Shown: one piece after another, positions 26,567 through 35,668 of the stretch
How positions within the stretch are numbered: the first letter of the stretch is position 1
How the letters are laid out: each line of letters opens with the position of its first letter
Origin: Fusibacter bizertensis
GTDB taxonomy: Bacteria > Bacillota > Clostridia > Peptostreptococcales > Acidaminobacteraceae
Length of the DNA stretch: 64,000 bases
NCBI RefSeq assembly: GCF_029914245.1
Contig: NZ_JARYZI010000002.1
Location: forward strand, 62,001-126,000
Reading direction: 5' to 3'
Made by a program: the position numbers and the translations under genes
The notes under the pieces: model-generated
What the model saw: only the letters and a program-made list of their open reading frames with translations
Told to the model about the DNA's origin: nothing
Databases searched by the model: none

Positions 26567-28163
26567 GCATAAGTGGCAAGTTCTAAAAAAACGAATTAGA
26601 AGAGTCAAGTTAACTACTCGAATTACTGCTTCTAATGTCATTCTATTCTCTATTTTGATCTCTTTATCTATGTATTTTGTTACACTATTGACCAATCAGT
26701 TTTTGTATTTTAAAAATAGAGAAGAACTTACGACTTCACAGCAAAAAATCGAAGAGCTACTCATAACTGAAAAAGAAAAGATCCAGACATTTCAACCAGA
26801 GGATCGCATCCCTTATATCTATAAGATGTTTGAGAGTTACTATATCTTTGACAATTATAAAAAGCTCATGATTATCTTTGATTCCTCAGGTCGCACGTCA
26901 TATGGTCTTAACAAAGATGTCTATGATATGCTAATACTCGATCAGTTAAAAGTGAATCCTCAAAATATAGACATCAACGTTATGTTAGACAAGAACATCA
27001 TAACTGGCAACGAAATCTTAACTTTTGAGCTTTTTAGAAGCCTAAATGCAAGTGAGAACATAAGACTTATCGATCTCTCTTTAAACGTTCCGACTAAGGG
27101 AGGACTCCCTTTTATATCCGAGTCAAAGCTCTTTGGTTATGATGTCATGTATACTACGCTTCGGTTTGATACAAGAGATGATAATAGTTTATTTATCTCT
27201 GTTTTTCTATACCCAGAATTAGACAGCGATTTTCTTTTAAGTTTAAATTCTGCACTGATGGTTTCAGCCATTATTGGTATTCTTTTTTTATCAATATTTG
27301 GAAAGTTTTTTACAAGACGTGCACTTAAGCCATTGGTTGAATTATCTTATATTGCTCAAAGTGTTAATAAAGAAGTCTTAAACTATAGAATTCCACCGAC
27401 AGAAAGTAACGATGAAGTCGATACGCTTATTAAAAGTCTTAATTTAATGCTGCAAAATTTAGAAGAAGCCTTTGACAATCAAAAAAGATTTGTTTCAGAT
27501 GCTTCTCATGAACTTCGAATTCCTCTGACAATTGTCCTAGGCTACATCGATTTATTAAAAACCATGGGCACTGATGATAAGGCGTTGCTGGATGAATCTT
27601 TAACTTCCATAGAAACAGAAGCAACTCATATGAAAAATATGGTGGAAAAACTTTTAATCTTAGCAAGATTAGAAAACAATCGCGTCAAAGTAACTTATGA
27701 GTGGGTTAGCGTTTTAGATTTCATGGAAAAAGGATTAGCGGAATGCGAAAGACTCTATCCTTCATATCACTTTAAATTGGATTTAAAATACACAGATGAC
27801 TTCTATATTGACTTAGAGATCATGACACAAATATTTAGAGCACTTGTAGAAAATGCTGTTAAATACTCTCCTGAAGATACCACTATTACTTTTCACAGCG
27901 AACTTAAGAATCAGTTTGTGGAAGTATCACTTTCTGATGAAGGAAGAGGTATAGCTAAAGAAAGTATCGCTAACCTTACCAATCGATTTTATAGATTAAA
28001 TGAAGATCGCAACCGAAAAACTGGGGGTTCAGGACTAGGCTTAGCTATAGTAGATGCACTAATCAAAGCGCAAAGCGGGCATATGAGAATTGATAGCGAG
28101 GTTGGAAAAGGAACCAAAGTTTCTCTTTATGTTCCCAAAAAAACTAACAATAGATCATCATAA
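26547..28163 (+). CDS. Membrane sensor histidine kinase
   Basis: Partner of the preceding regulator, 538 residues. TM1 (about 29-52) and TM2 (about 232-252) bracket an extracytoplasmic domain of about 180 residues without a recognised fold. HAMP, HisKA (phospho-histidine in DASHELRIPLT) and HATPase (ENAVKYS, DEGRGIA, GGSGLGLA) follow. The start I give is a GTG; a GAGG only 2 nt before it is close for an SD, so initiation may be by coupling to the overlapping regulator gene or at a TTG three codons later. The stimulus is not indicated. Confidence 0.92.
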   Translation: MDTLYVKHKWQVLKKRIRRVKLTTRITASNVILFSILISLSMYFVTLLTNQFLYFKNREELTTSQQKIEELLITEKEKIQTFQPEDRIPYIYKMFESYYIFDNYKKLMIIFDSSGRTSYGLNKDVYDMLILDQLKVNPQNIDINVMLDKNIITGNEILTFELFRSLNASENIRLIDLSLNVPTKGGLPFISESKLFGYDVMYTTLRFDTRDDNSLFISVFLYPELDSDFLLSLNSALMVSAIIGILFLSIFGKFFTRRALKPLVELSYIAQSVNKEVLNYRIPPTESNDEVDTLIKSLNLMLQNLEEAFDNQKRFVSDASHELRIPLTIVLGYIDLLKTMGTDDKALLDESLTSIETEATHMKNMVEKLLILARLENNRVKVTYEWVSVLDFMEKGLAECERLYPSYHFKLDLKYTDDFYIDLEIMTQIFRALVENAVKYSPEDTTITFHSELKNQFVEVSLSDEGRGIAKESIANLTNRFYRLNEDRNRKTGGSGLGLAIVDALIKAQSGHMRIDSEVGKGTKVSLYVPKKTNNRSS

Positions 28164-28220
28164 ATTATTGTCTTATTGCTGATTACAAATTTTTGGAGCA
28201 CTGTAGAATATCGAAGCACG

Positions 28221-28270
28221 AAAAAAGGTGCTGCTGCTAATCTAATTCTTAGATTTGCAACAGCACCTTT
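28221..28270 (-). terminator. Terminator of the aminotransferase gene
   Basis: AAAGGTGCTG and CAGCACCTTT with an inner stem; the minus strand then has a run of T. It may also serve the kinase gene. Confidence 0.85.
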
Positions 28271-28303
28271 AATCTGCATTGATAAATGCACTAACACTTC
28301 TAT

Positions 28304-29494
28304 CTATTTTTTGTTTTTATAATATTCTACTAATTGCTCAAAAGCAGGTAAAGATCTCTCTATCATAGCTAAATCAACACAATAAGAGATTCTAAAATAT
28401 CCTGGATAGCCAAACCCACTTCCCGGAACTAATAATAAATTAAATTTCTTTGCTTCCATAACAAAGGCTACATCATCTGCCTCAAGTGCCTTAGGGAAAA
28501 AGTAAAATGCACCTTTAGGTTCAACCATCTCAAAACCAAGCTCAGATAATTTTTTAAAGAGTATATCTCTACGCACTTGATATTGAGAAATATCAACAGA
28601 CTCTTCAAGTGAATCCGAAATTACCTTTTGCCACAGTGCTGGTGCGTTTACAAATCCAAGCGTTCTATTACAAAATGCAAGACCACTCATAAAAAGTTCA
28701 GCATCTTCAAACGCACTATTGATTGCAATATATCCGATTCTCTCACCTGCTAAACCAAGTGATTTAGAATATGAATTAATCATAATTGAATGTCTAAAAA
28801 AGTTGTGGATATTTGGTACTTTGATACCATCATATACAAGTGCTTTATATGGCTCATCGGAGATCAAGTAAATCTCTCTTCCAAACTCTGCTTCTTTTTT
28901 AAGTAGAATTTCACCCATCTTTTTAAGGGTTTCATCTGCATAGATCACACCTGTTGGATTGTTTGGTGAATTGATAATCACACAGCGCGTTTTTGCTGTA
29001 ATGCTATTTTCAAATGCTTCTAAATCAGGTTCAAAATTAGCTTCATTGGTTTTTATAATGACTGGTACACCATTGTGGTTCTTAATATAAAATATATATT
29101 CTGCAAAGTAAGGCGCAAAAATGATAACTTCATCCCCTGCATCTAAAGTAGTTCGTAAAAGCACATTGATCCCACCTGCAGCTCCGACGGTCATCAATAC
29201 ATGTTCAAAACCTATTGGGTGATCAATGTCTCTGTTAATTGCATCAGCAACCTTTTGTCTAACTTCTGGAAAACCAGCATTATCCATATAGCGATGTGTT
29301 CCTTGTGCTTCACTGTTTACAAGCGCCTTAAGTTTATCTGTAACTGACTTTGGTGGTTCAAAATAAGGGTTTCCTAAACTGTAATCGTAGACATTATCTG
29401 CTCCGAACTCAGCTTTCAATTTTCCACCTTCAACAAACATTCTTCTTATCCAAGAAGCATTTTTTAAGTTCTCGCTTACTTCTCTTGAAATCAT
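28304..29494 (-). CDS. Class I PLP-dependent aminotransferase (AspC-like)
   Basis: Cytoplasmic aminotransferase of 396 residues. The PLP lysine is in SYSKSLGLAGERIGY, the aspartate contacting the ring nitrogen is in LISDEPY, and SPNNPTGVIY and the C-terminal arginine (GYFRISYC) are conserved, the latter binding the substrate carboxylate. It is monocistronic between a two-component system and a cobalamin riboswitch. The donor and acceptor cannot be assigned; aspartate or a branched/aromatic amino acid are all possible for this subfamily. Confidence 0.9.
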   Translation of the reverse strand: MISREVSENLKNASWIRRMFVEGGKLKAEFGADNVYDYSLGNPYFEPPKSVTDKLKALVNSEAQGTHRYMDNAGFPEVRQKVADAINRDIDHPIGFEHVLMTVGAAGGINVLLRTTLDAGDEVIIFAPYFAEYIFYIKNHNGVPVIIKTNEANFEPDLEAFENSITAKTRCVIINSPNNPTGVIYADETLKKMGEILLKKEAEFGREIYLISDEPYKALVYDGIKVPNIHNFFRHSIMINSYSKSLGLAGERIGYIAINSAFEDAELFMSGLAFCNRTLGFVNAPALWQKVISDSLEESVDISQYQVRRDILFKKLSELGFEMVEPKGAFYFFPKALEADDVAFVMEAKKFNLLLVPGSGFGYPGYFRISYCVDLAMIERSLPAFEQLVEYYKNKK

Positions 29495-29597
29495 TATGAC
29501 GCCTCCTTTAGTATACTCCTATACTATTATAACATGAAATATGAGCTATGCAATTTTTTAATAATGATTAAAATTTTTTTATAAATTTTATAGCCAA

Positions 29598-29626
29598 TTG
29601 ACGTTTCTCTTATTTTACTATACAAT
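29598..29626 (+). promoter_or_regulatory. Promoter of the cobalamin riboswitch-cobT unit
   Basis: TTGACG, 17-bp spacer, TACAAT immediately upstream of the riboswitch. Confidence 0.75.
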
Positions 29627-29629
29627 AAT

Positions 29630-29857
29630 TACGATATAGGTGCCAATAAAATGGAGAATAGGGAATTAGGTGAAAGTCCTAAGCGAACCCATCACTGTAT
29701 GACTGAGCAAACGCACATGCCACTGGGAAACTGGGAAGGCGCGTTTTAGCAAAGAAGTCGAGCCAGGAGACCTGCCTGTAATAGATTTGTATGGACGACG
29801 GTAAAGTTCATTACCAACAAGGGATTATTCTCCTCTATTGGTAATGAACTTTTTTTA
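29630..29857 (+). ncRNA. Cobalamin riboswitch with terminator
   Basis: The B12 box AGCCAGGAGACCTGCC is at 29761-29776. Upstream the segments AGGTGCC, GGGAATTAGGTGAAA, AAGCGAACCC and GGGAAACTGGGAAGG follow the known order. The expression platform is a terminator at 29803-29857: AAAGTTCATTACCAA with TTGGTAATGAACTTT then T run. Binding of adenosylcobalamin should stop transcription of cobT. It fills most of the 448-nt gap before cobT. Confidence 0.95.
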
Positions 29858-29942
29858 TAGCCAAAAATTATCGCCATATACTTCTAGACAGTACTCTACT
29901 TTATCGCTCTCTATAAAATAAATCATTTTATTTGGAGGCGTT

Positions 29943-30983
29943 ATGAAAAATCAATTGTCAAAAATCACACCACTTCACCAAGAGATTATGCATCAAACAA
30001 GAGCACGTGTAGATTCACTTGTGAAACCACAAGGCTCACTAGGGGCTCTTGAAGAAATTGCGATTAAACTTTCTGGAATTTATGGTACAACGAAACCAAA
30101 AATTGAAAAAAAAGCTGTTATTGTTATGTGTGCTGATCATGGCGTATGCGCTGAAGGCATTGCATCTGCACCACCTGTTGTCACTTGGGTTCAATCTCTC
30201 AATATCGCAAAAGGGGTTTCAGGTGTAGGGGCTCTAGCAAAAGCAGCAGGTGCAACAGTCTACACTGTAGATATCGGTATCGATCAACCAGATAAACATC
30301 CTACTCTTATTGATAAACGAATTTTAAATGGCAGTGGCAATATCTCAAAGGGTAACGCAATGACTTATAAAGAAGCAACAGATGCTGTTCAAGTAGGTAT
30401 TGATATGGTTAAACGCGCAGTAGATGAAGGTCATAATCTCATTGCTACAGGTGAGATGGGCATCGGAAATACCACCCCATCAACAGCGATATTGGCCCTT
30501 CTCACAGGGAAATCACCTTTTGAAATAACAGGCGTTGGCGCAAATTTTCCCGTGGACCAACTTGACCATAAGGCAGCTGTCATTGAAAAATCAATTAGCG
30601 GTAAAAAAATCAACTTAGATGATCCAATAGATATAATCGCCTCTGTTGGCGGACTAGACATTGCTGGAATGACAGGTATTATGCTTGGAGGTGCAATCTA
30701 CCGAGTACCCGTTATCGTCGATGGATACATCTCGACTGTTTCTGCGATTCTAGCAAGTAAACTCGTTCCTAATCTAAATGACTTTATATTTGCTTCTCAT
30801 GCTTCTGAAGAAAAAAGCGCTGCACTTGCAACTTCTTTACTTGGTTTAAAACCCTATTTAAATCTCAATATGCGTCTAGGTGAAGGAAGTGGTGCAGTTT
30901 TAGCGTTTAATTTACTTGAAGCTGCTTGTACCATGAACAATGATATGATCACATTTGAAGAGGCTGGTATAGGAGTCGTTTGA
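29943..30983 (+). CDS. cobT: Nicotinate-nucleotide-dimethylbenzimidazole phosphoribosyltransferase
   Basis: Activates 5,6-dimethylbenzimidazole to its alpha-ribotide for the lower ligand of cobalamin. The 346-residue length is typical. Marks include KPQGSLGALEE near the N terminus, MCADHGVCAEG, TGEMGIGNTTPS and, at the C terminus, EEAGIGVV with the catalytic glutamate. GGAGG precedes the ATG. It is the only cobalamin-synthesis gene behind this riboswitch; no cobS, cobU or bza genes are adjacent, so ligands may come from elsewhere in the genome or from the environment. Confidence 0.96.
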   Translation: MKNQLSKITPLHQEIMHQTRARVDSLVKPQGSLGALEEIAIKLSGIYGTTKPKIEKKAVIVMCADHGVCAEGIASAPPVVTWVQSLNIAKGVSGVGALAKAAGATVYTVDIGIDQPDKHPTLIDKRILNGSGNISKGNAMTYKEATDAVQVGIDMVKRAVDEGHNLIATGEMGIGNTTPSTAILALLTGKSPFEITGVGANFPVDQLDHKAAVIEKSISGKKINLDDPIDIIASVGGLDIAGMTGIMLGGAIYRVPVIVDGYISTVSAILASKLVPNLNDFIFASHASEEKSAALATSLLGLKPYLNLNMRLGEGSGAVLAFNLLEAACTMNNDMITFEEAGIGVV

Positions 30984-30991
30984 TTTATTAC

Positions 30992-31020
30992 TTCATGTAA
31001 CTGGAATTTAGCGTTATAAT
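30992..31020 (+). promoter_or_regulatory. Candidate promoter of the GDPD gene
   Basis: TTCATG, 17-bp spacer, TATAAT, 9 to 37 nt after the cobT stop. Confidence 0.45.
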
Positions 31021-31048
31021 AGAAGTAATATAATTTAAGGAGGATTAA

Positions 31049-31780
31049 ATGACACTTATTTTTGGACATCGTGGCGCAAAAGCATATTATGCTGAAAATA
31101 CTATTTTGTCTTTTGAGCATGCCATTGAGATGGGTGCTGATGGGATAGAACTTGATATCCACTATTCAAAAGACGGCGAAATTATGGTTTTCCACGATTT
31201 TACATTGAATAGAATGTGCGGCGTGAACGGATCAATCTTTGACTATACACTTTCAGAATTAAAGCGCTTTAAAGTTCAGTATCGCAACCAATATCAAGAA
31301 ATTCCTACATTAAAGGAAGTCTTAGACCTCATCTTGAGCTTACAAGTTAAGCATCAAAAAAAAATTGTTCTCAATGTTGAACTTAAAGCTGGTAGTGACT
31401 TTTATCCTGATATAGAAAAAAACGCGATGGCACTTTGCTACTCAAAATTATCTAAGGATCAAGTTGTTTTTTCATCCTTTGACCACTATGCACTTAAAGA
31501 AATTAGAGGTCTTGATGCTATGGCTCAAACCGGTATACTTACTGCGTCTGCACTAGTCGATCCGTGGGAATACGTAAAAAAACTGGGCGCAAATTATTAT
31601 CACCCAGCGTATTTAAGTTTAACACCTCGATTATTATCGGAAATCAGCCATACAGATCTGAAGGTTAACACCTATACAGTTAACGACACAACCATTGCAA
31701 AACAACTCATGTTAAATGGCATCAATGCAATCATCACAGATTCACCGGATATCATGGTTGAGCTTAGAAAAGGGATTTAG
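31049..31780 (+). CDS. glpQ: Glycerophosphodiester phosphodiesterase
   Basis: Cytoplasmic GDPD (243 residues, no signal peptide) that splits glycerophosphodiesters into glycerol-3-phosphate and an alcohol. The TIM-barrel signatures are HRGAKAYYAENT at the N terminus with the catalytic histidine and metal-site glutamate, GIELDIHYSKDG, and HDFTLNR with the second histidine. The C terminus ends with the ITDSPD motif typical of the family. It has AGGAGG before the ATG and appears to have its own promoter. It could also be called ugpQ; substrate head group unknown. Confidence 0.93.
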   Translation: MTLIFGHRGAKAYYAENTILSFEHAIEMGADGIELDIHYSKDGEIMVFHDFTLNRMCGVNGSIFDYTLSELKRFKVQYRNQYQEIPTLKEVLDLILSLQVKHQKKIVLNVELKAGSDFYPDIEKNAMALCYSKLSKDQVVFSSFDHYALKEIRGLDAMAQTGILTASALVDPWEYVKKLGANYYHPAYLSLTPRLLSEISHTDLKVNTYTVNDTTIAKQLMLNGINAIITDSPDIMVELRKGI

Positions 31781-31804
31781 TATACTTATAGCTTAAATTT
31801 TCTA

Positions 31805-32359
31805 TCATAGCTTGGCATCCACCAAATTACCAGCATAAGTTTTTGCTTTATCATCATAACCACCTTTGCTTGCAACGGTGGTTTTTGTTACTCCGCCTGA
31901 TGCATATGATTTGCCACATTCCGGGCATATACTCGTAAAAATGCGAACACTTTGTGCAACCACCTCTGCATCTTTACTTTTTGCATCAGCTTGTTCGTTG
32001 GATACATGCTCTTGTTCGTGAGACATCACTGCAGCGAAAGATGCTTCTGGTGACACATGACTTGGCGATTTAAACGAGACTCCTGGATCATCTGAACCAT
32101 CAATATAAGTCCGCGAACTACAGGTTGCGCATTCAACAATGCCCATTTGTTTAAGTTTTTTTTCACCATAAATGTCTACCAACTTTGATAAACGTTCATC
32201 AGGAGCAACTAATTTAAACTGACCTGAACGTGATGCTGGCAGCTGTGTCCTTTGTTCTGTAGAGTTGTCTTTTAGTAAAGAACCTGCAGCAGATGTATTG
32301 CTTGAACCTTGTGCATTTTGAGCCATATTTACAGGTGTTGATAAAGGATTAATCGCCAT
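31805..32359 (-). CDS. Small HExxH protein with two CxxC pairs (SprA-related putative metallopeptidase)
   Basis: A 184-residue soluble protein with a low-complexity Ser/Ala/Gln N terminus. The C-terminal half has VECATCSSRTY, then GSDDPGVSFKSP, then SHEQEHVSNEQ (an HExxH zinc motif about residue 114), and CPECGKSYASGG about residue 145. This resembles the SprA-related family of putative metalloproteases. The two CxxC pairs may bind a second, structural zinc. No signal peptide is seen. It is monocistronic and flanked by unrelated genes. Function is not known; peptidase activity is an inference from the motif alone. Confidence 0.75.
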   Translation of the reverse strand: MAINPLSTPVNMAQNAQGSSNTSAAGSLLKDNSTEQRTQLPASRSGQFKLVAPDERLSKLVDIYGEKKLKQMGIVECATCSSRTYIDGSDDPGVSFKSPSHVSPEASFAAVMSHEQEHVSNEQADAKSKDAEVVAQSVRIFTSICPECGKSYASGGVTKTTVASKGGYDDKAKTYAGNLVDAKL

Positions 32360-32472
32360 AATTCACCACCTCATTAAACAAAAGTAGACTATACTTTATG
32401 TTTATACCCAGTTAAATTCAAAAGCCACATTAAATTATGTCAACCAATTTCACCTCTATGAATGGAGTTATT

Positions 32473-33141
32473 ATGAAAGTCATCTTTGAAGATAAACACA
32501 TATTGGTAGTAGAAAAGCCCCAAAATATTCCCATACAAAGAGATCGAAAAGGAAGCGTAAACTTACTCGATCAAGCATTAGACTACCTCGAATTCAGTTG
32601 TGGAATAGATTCGCCATACTTAGGTCTTGTCCACCGCTTAGATCGTCATACCGGAGGTATCGTTGTTTTTGCCAAACACTTGCAGGCTACACGTACTTTA
32701 AGCGAGCTATTTGCCTCACACATGGTTAATAAACAATACCTTGCTCGCGTAGAGGGAGAAGTAAAAAGTAACCATTCAAAGTTGACCCATTACCTATTAC
32801 CTGACCCTAGTAAAAATAGTGTCTCTGTTGTTTCTCGTGGTGTAAAAGGCGTTAAAGAAGCTATATTAGATATTACCGTTACTTCAGTTTACCATCTCGC
32901 TGAAGGTGATCTAAGTGATGTAATCATAAAACTTCACACTGGAAGACAACATCAAATCAGAGTACAACTATCTGCTTTGGGACATCCGATTTTGGGTGAT
33001 GAGAAATATGGCGCTCATTGGTCAAGTGCATACAGAAACTCTATGACACTTTGGTCTACATCACTAAGCTTTAACGCTTTCGGAATAAAGTACGAGTTTC
33101 ATTCCTCTCCTCCATTTGAGGGGAACTGGAAAATACTATAA
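32473..33141 (+). CDS. RluA-family pseudouridine synthase
   Basis: Converts uridine to pseudouridine in rRNA or tRNA. The 222-residue protein lacks an S4 domain and resembles the short RluA/TruC branch. The catalytic aspartate is in GLVHRLDRHTGG; the motif GRQHQIRVQLSALGHPILGD is the conserved RNA-binding stretch. The ATG at 32473 has TGGAG upstream; 12 in-frame codons before it are not supported. The target position is unknown. Convergent with the branched-chain aminotransferase gene. Confidence 0.92.
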   Translation: MKVIFEDKHILVVEKPQNIPIQRDRKGSVNLLDQALDYLEFSCGIDSPYLGLVHRLDRHTGGIVVFAKHLQATRTLSELFASHMVNKQYLARVEGEVKSNHSKLTHYLLPDPSKNSVSVVSRGVKGVKEAILDITVTSVYHLAEGDLSDVIIKLHTGRQHQIRVQLSALGHPILGDEKYGAHWSSAYRNSMTLWSTSLSFNAFGIKYEFHSSPPFEGNWKIL

Positions 33142-33168
33142 ATATTTTAGAAATTAAATAACGACATG

Positions 33169-33208
33169 AAAAAAGGACGGTTCTCACTTTAAAATGAGAA
33201 TCGTCCTT
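33169..33208 (-). terminator. Terminator of the ilvE gene
   Basis: AAGGACGGTTCTCA and TGAGAATCGTCCTT form a 14-bp stem with one G.T pair, followed on the minus strand by T6. Confidence 0.9.
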
Positions 33209-33221
33209 AAGCATGTGTTGA

Positions 33222-34247
33222 CTACTCCACTTTATAAATCCATCCTTTTGGTGCCTCAATTTCCCCAAATTGAATACCCACAAGTGTATCATAAAGTTTC
33301 TTTGTAACAGGACCTACTTCTGTTTCACTATGGAATACATGTAGTTTCCCTTTGTGCTCGATGCCACCGATCGGTGTAATTACAGCTGCAGTACCGCAAG
33401 CACCCGCTTCTGTAAACTCATCTAGATTATCAATGTAACAATCACGTTCTTCTACCGTTAAGTTCAGGTATTCCTTCGCAAGATGCATTAAAGAATACTT
33501 CGTTATACTCGGTAAAATCGAAGGTGAATCAGGCGTGATAAATTTACCGTCTGATGTTATTCCGAAAAAGTTAGCTGCGCCGACTTCTTCAATTTTAGTA
33601 TGCGTTATTGGATCAAGATAGATACAATCCGCAAACCCTCTCTTTTTAGCCTCATAGTTTGGAAGCATGCTACCTGCATAGTTTCCGCCTACTTTAGCAG
33701 CGCCAGTACCATGTGGTGCGGCTCTATCCATGTCTGCAATTGTAAAGTTTACCGGTGCCATTCCACCTTTAAAATATGGACCAACAGGTACTGCAAATAC
33801 GCCAAACATAAATTCTGGTGCAGATTTAACACCTAAGTTATGGCCAATACCAATTACATATGGACGAAGGTAAAGTGTTGCACCTGTGCCATATGGTGGT
33901 ACCCAGTGAAGATTTGCTTTTACAACCTGCATACACGCATCGATAAATTTATCAACTGGTACTTCAGGCATCATCACGCGATTACAGCTTTGAATCATTC
34001 TCTTCGCATTTTCATCTGGTCTAAAAAGCTGCACGTCTCCATTTGGAGTTCTATACGCCTTTAGTCCTTCAAAACACTGTTGTCCATAATGGATAGCAGT
34101 AGAAGCTTCACTAATAGTAATCATATTATCTTCTATTAGTTTACCCTCATCCCAATTACCATCTTTCCAAATTGACACATAACGCAAATCTGTTTTCGTG
34201 TAACTAAAACTTAAATTAGACCAATCAATTGATACATTTTTACTCAT
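33222..34247 (-). CDS. ilvE: Branched-chain amino acid aminotransferase
   Basis: Class IV PLP enzyme that interconverts leucine, isoleucine or valine with their 2-oxo acids. It has 341 residues from the ATG at 34247 (AAAGGGG 8 nt upstream); 18 codons before that lack an SD. The PLP lysine is in [12 protein letters not shown], and the motif [11 protein letters not shown] and the C-terminal [11 protein letters not shown] are typical of the type II enzymes. Other ilv or leu genes are not adjacent. It could run in the catabolic direction in an amino-acid fermenter. Confidence 0.95.
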   Translation of the reverse strand: MSKNVSIDWSNLSFSYTKTDLRYVSIWKDGNWDEGKLIEDNMITISEASTAIHYGQQCFEGLKAYRTPNGDVQLFRPDENAKRMIQSCNRVMMPEVPVDKFIDACMQVVKANLHWVPPYGTGATLYLRPYVIGIGHNLGVKSAPEFMFGVFAVPVGPYFKGGMAPVNFTIADMDRAAPHGTGAAKVGGNYAGSMLPNYEAKKRGFADCIYLDPITHTKIEEVGAANFFGITSDGKFITPDSPSILPSITKYSLMHLAKEYLNLTVEERDCYIDNLDEFTEAGACGTAAVITPIGGIEHKGKLHVFHSETEVGPVTKKLYDTLVGIQFGEIEAPKGWIYKVE

Positions 34248-34427
34248 CTTCCAAGCCCCTTTCAGTATAATCGTTCTTGGAAAAAGGTTACCCAAGACCA
34301 TTATAATATGGTTACTGCTAAATTTCTATCTATTATACGTTAAAAATGAAAATAATAAAATAAAAAAATAATTAATAACAAAGACATAACAGTTTATAAA
34401 GGATTTATAGCATTTATTCTAATCTCA

Positions 34428-34456
34428 TTGTACCTAATACTTGGTTGCTGTATGAT
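34428..34456 (+). promoter_or_regulatory. Promoter of the nitronate monooxygenase-like gene
   Basis: TTGTAC, 17-bp spacer, TATGAT, about 30 nt upstream of the ATG. Confidence 0.6.
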
Positions 34457-34486
34457 GAATACGATTACGAATAAATTGGAGGCAAT

Positions 34487-35587
34487 ATGAAACTTCCTGA
34501 ATTGAAAATTGGGCAATTTACAATAAAAATCCCTATCATATTGGGCGCAATGGGGGTCGGCGTTACAAGATCTGGTCTTGCATCAGCTGTAACAACAGCT
34601 GGAGGCTTAGGTGTCATCTCAGGTGTTAACCTTGGCTTTAAAGAATCCGACTTTTATACCAATAGACTTGAAGCGAATCTACGCGCACTTAGACACGAAA
34701 TTCAAACTGCTAAAACTAAAACTAAAAACGGCTTAATTGGTGTCAATTTTATGGTCGCTATGAACAATTATAAAGAACATGTTACAGAAGCCGTTAAAGA
34801 AGGAATTGATTTTATCATTTCAGGTGCTGGTCTTCCTGCTGAACTTCCTGGACTCGTCAAAGGATCAAGAACAAAAATTGTTCCTATCGTTTCTTCAGCT
34901 AAAGCAGCGCAAGTCATCGCTAAACTATGGGATCGCAACCATCAAATAGCACCCGATGCAGTTGTAATTGAAGGTATCAAAGCGGGAGGACATCTAGGTT
35001 TTTCAAAGGATGAACTTTTAAATCAAACGTTTGATCCAGAGGGTGTCATAAAAGCAGTTAAAATTGCTCTAAAACCATATGAAATCAAATATGAGAAAAC
35101 TATTCCCGTCATTTTTGCTGGTGGAGTATATGATGGTGAAGATATCGCTCAGATGCTTTCCTATGGCGCTGATGGGGTCCAAATGGCTACTAGATTTGTC
35201 GCAACAGAAGAATGTGATGCACATCAGAACTTCAAAGATGCTTATGTAAACGCAAATGCTTCAACTGCCAAAATCATTATTAGCCCCGTGGGTATGCCGG
35301 GTAGGGCACTCAACAACCCATTTATCCAAAGAATTGGTGCAGGTGAAAAACCTAAAATTGAACGTTGTGTCAATTGCCTTTCAACTTGCAATCCAAAAAC
35401 TACGCCTTACTGCATCTCTGCGGCATTGGTTGCGTCAGTACAAGGCGATGTGGAAAACGGCTTGATTTTTGCTGGTGAAAATGTTTTTAAAGTAGATAAA
35501 ATCCTTCCCGTTGCTACTCTTATGAAAGAACTCGTTGATGAAGCGGAGTCTTTTTTATCACTGAATTCAATTGGTGAAAACCAATAA
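34487..35587 (+). CDS. Nitronate monooxygenase / FabK-like FMN oxidoreductase with C-terminal Cys motif
   Basis: FMN TIM-barrel enzyme of 366 residues. ILGAMGVGVTRSGLASAV and GGLGVISG at the N terminus, GIKAGGHLG with the active-site histidine, and the FMN phosphate loop FAGGVYDG and ADGVQMATRF are family features. A C-terminal cysteine cluster, CVNCLSTCNPKTTPYC, is typical of the clostridial branch and may bind a metal or Fe-S centre. Without acyl-carrier genes nearby FabK is less likely. The substrate is unknown. GGAGG precedes the ATG. Confidence 0.87.
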   Translation: MKLPELKIGQFTIKIPIILGAMGVGVTRSGLASAVTTAGGLGVISGVNLGFKESDFYTNRLEANLRALRHEIQTAKTKTKNGLIGVNFMVAMNNYKEHVTEAVKEGIDFIISGAGLPAELPGLVKGSRTKIVPIVSSAKAAQVIAKLWDRNHQIAPDAVVIEGIKAGGHLGFSKDELLNQTFDPEGVIKAVKIALKPYEIKYEKTIPVIFAGGVYDGEDIAQMLSYGADGVQMATRFVATEECDAHQNFKDAYVNANASTAKIIISPVGMPGRALNNPFIQRIGAGEKPKIERCVNCLSTCNPKTTPYCISAALVASVQGDVENGLIFAGENVFKVDKILPVATLMKELVDEAESFLSLNSIGENQ

Positions 35588-35608
35588 CATAACTAAACTT
35601 AGAAATCA

Positions 35609-35668
35609 AAAAAAGTAAAAGAGGAATGCTCAAACACTTATTACGTTTGAGCATTCCTCTTTTTACTT
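35609..35668. terminator. Bidirectional terminator between the NMO-like and beta-galactosidase genes
   Basis: A very long stem: AAGTAAAAGAGGAATGCTC pairs with GAGCATTCCTCTTTTTACTT, with A and T runs on both sides. It overlaps the beta-galactosidase stop. Confidence 0.92.
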
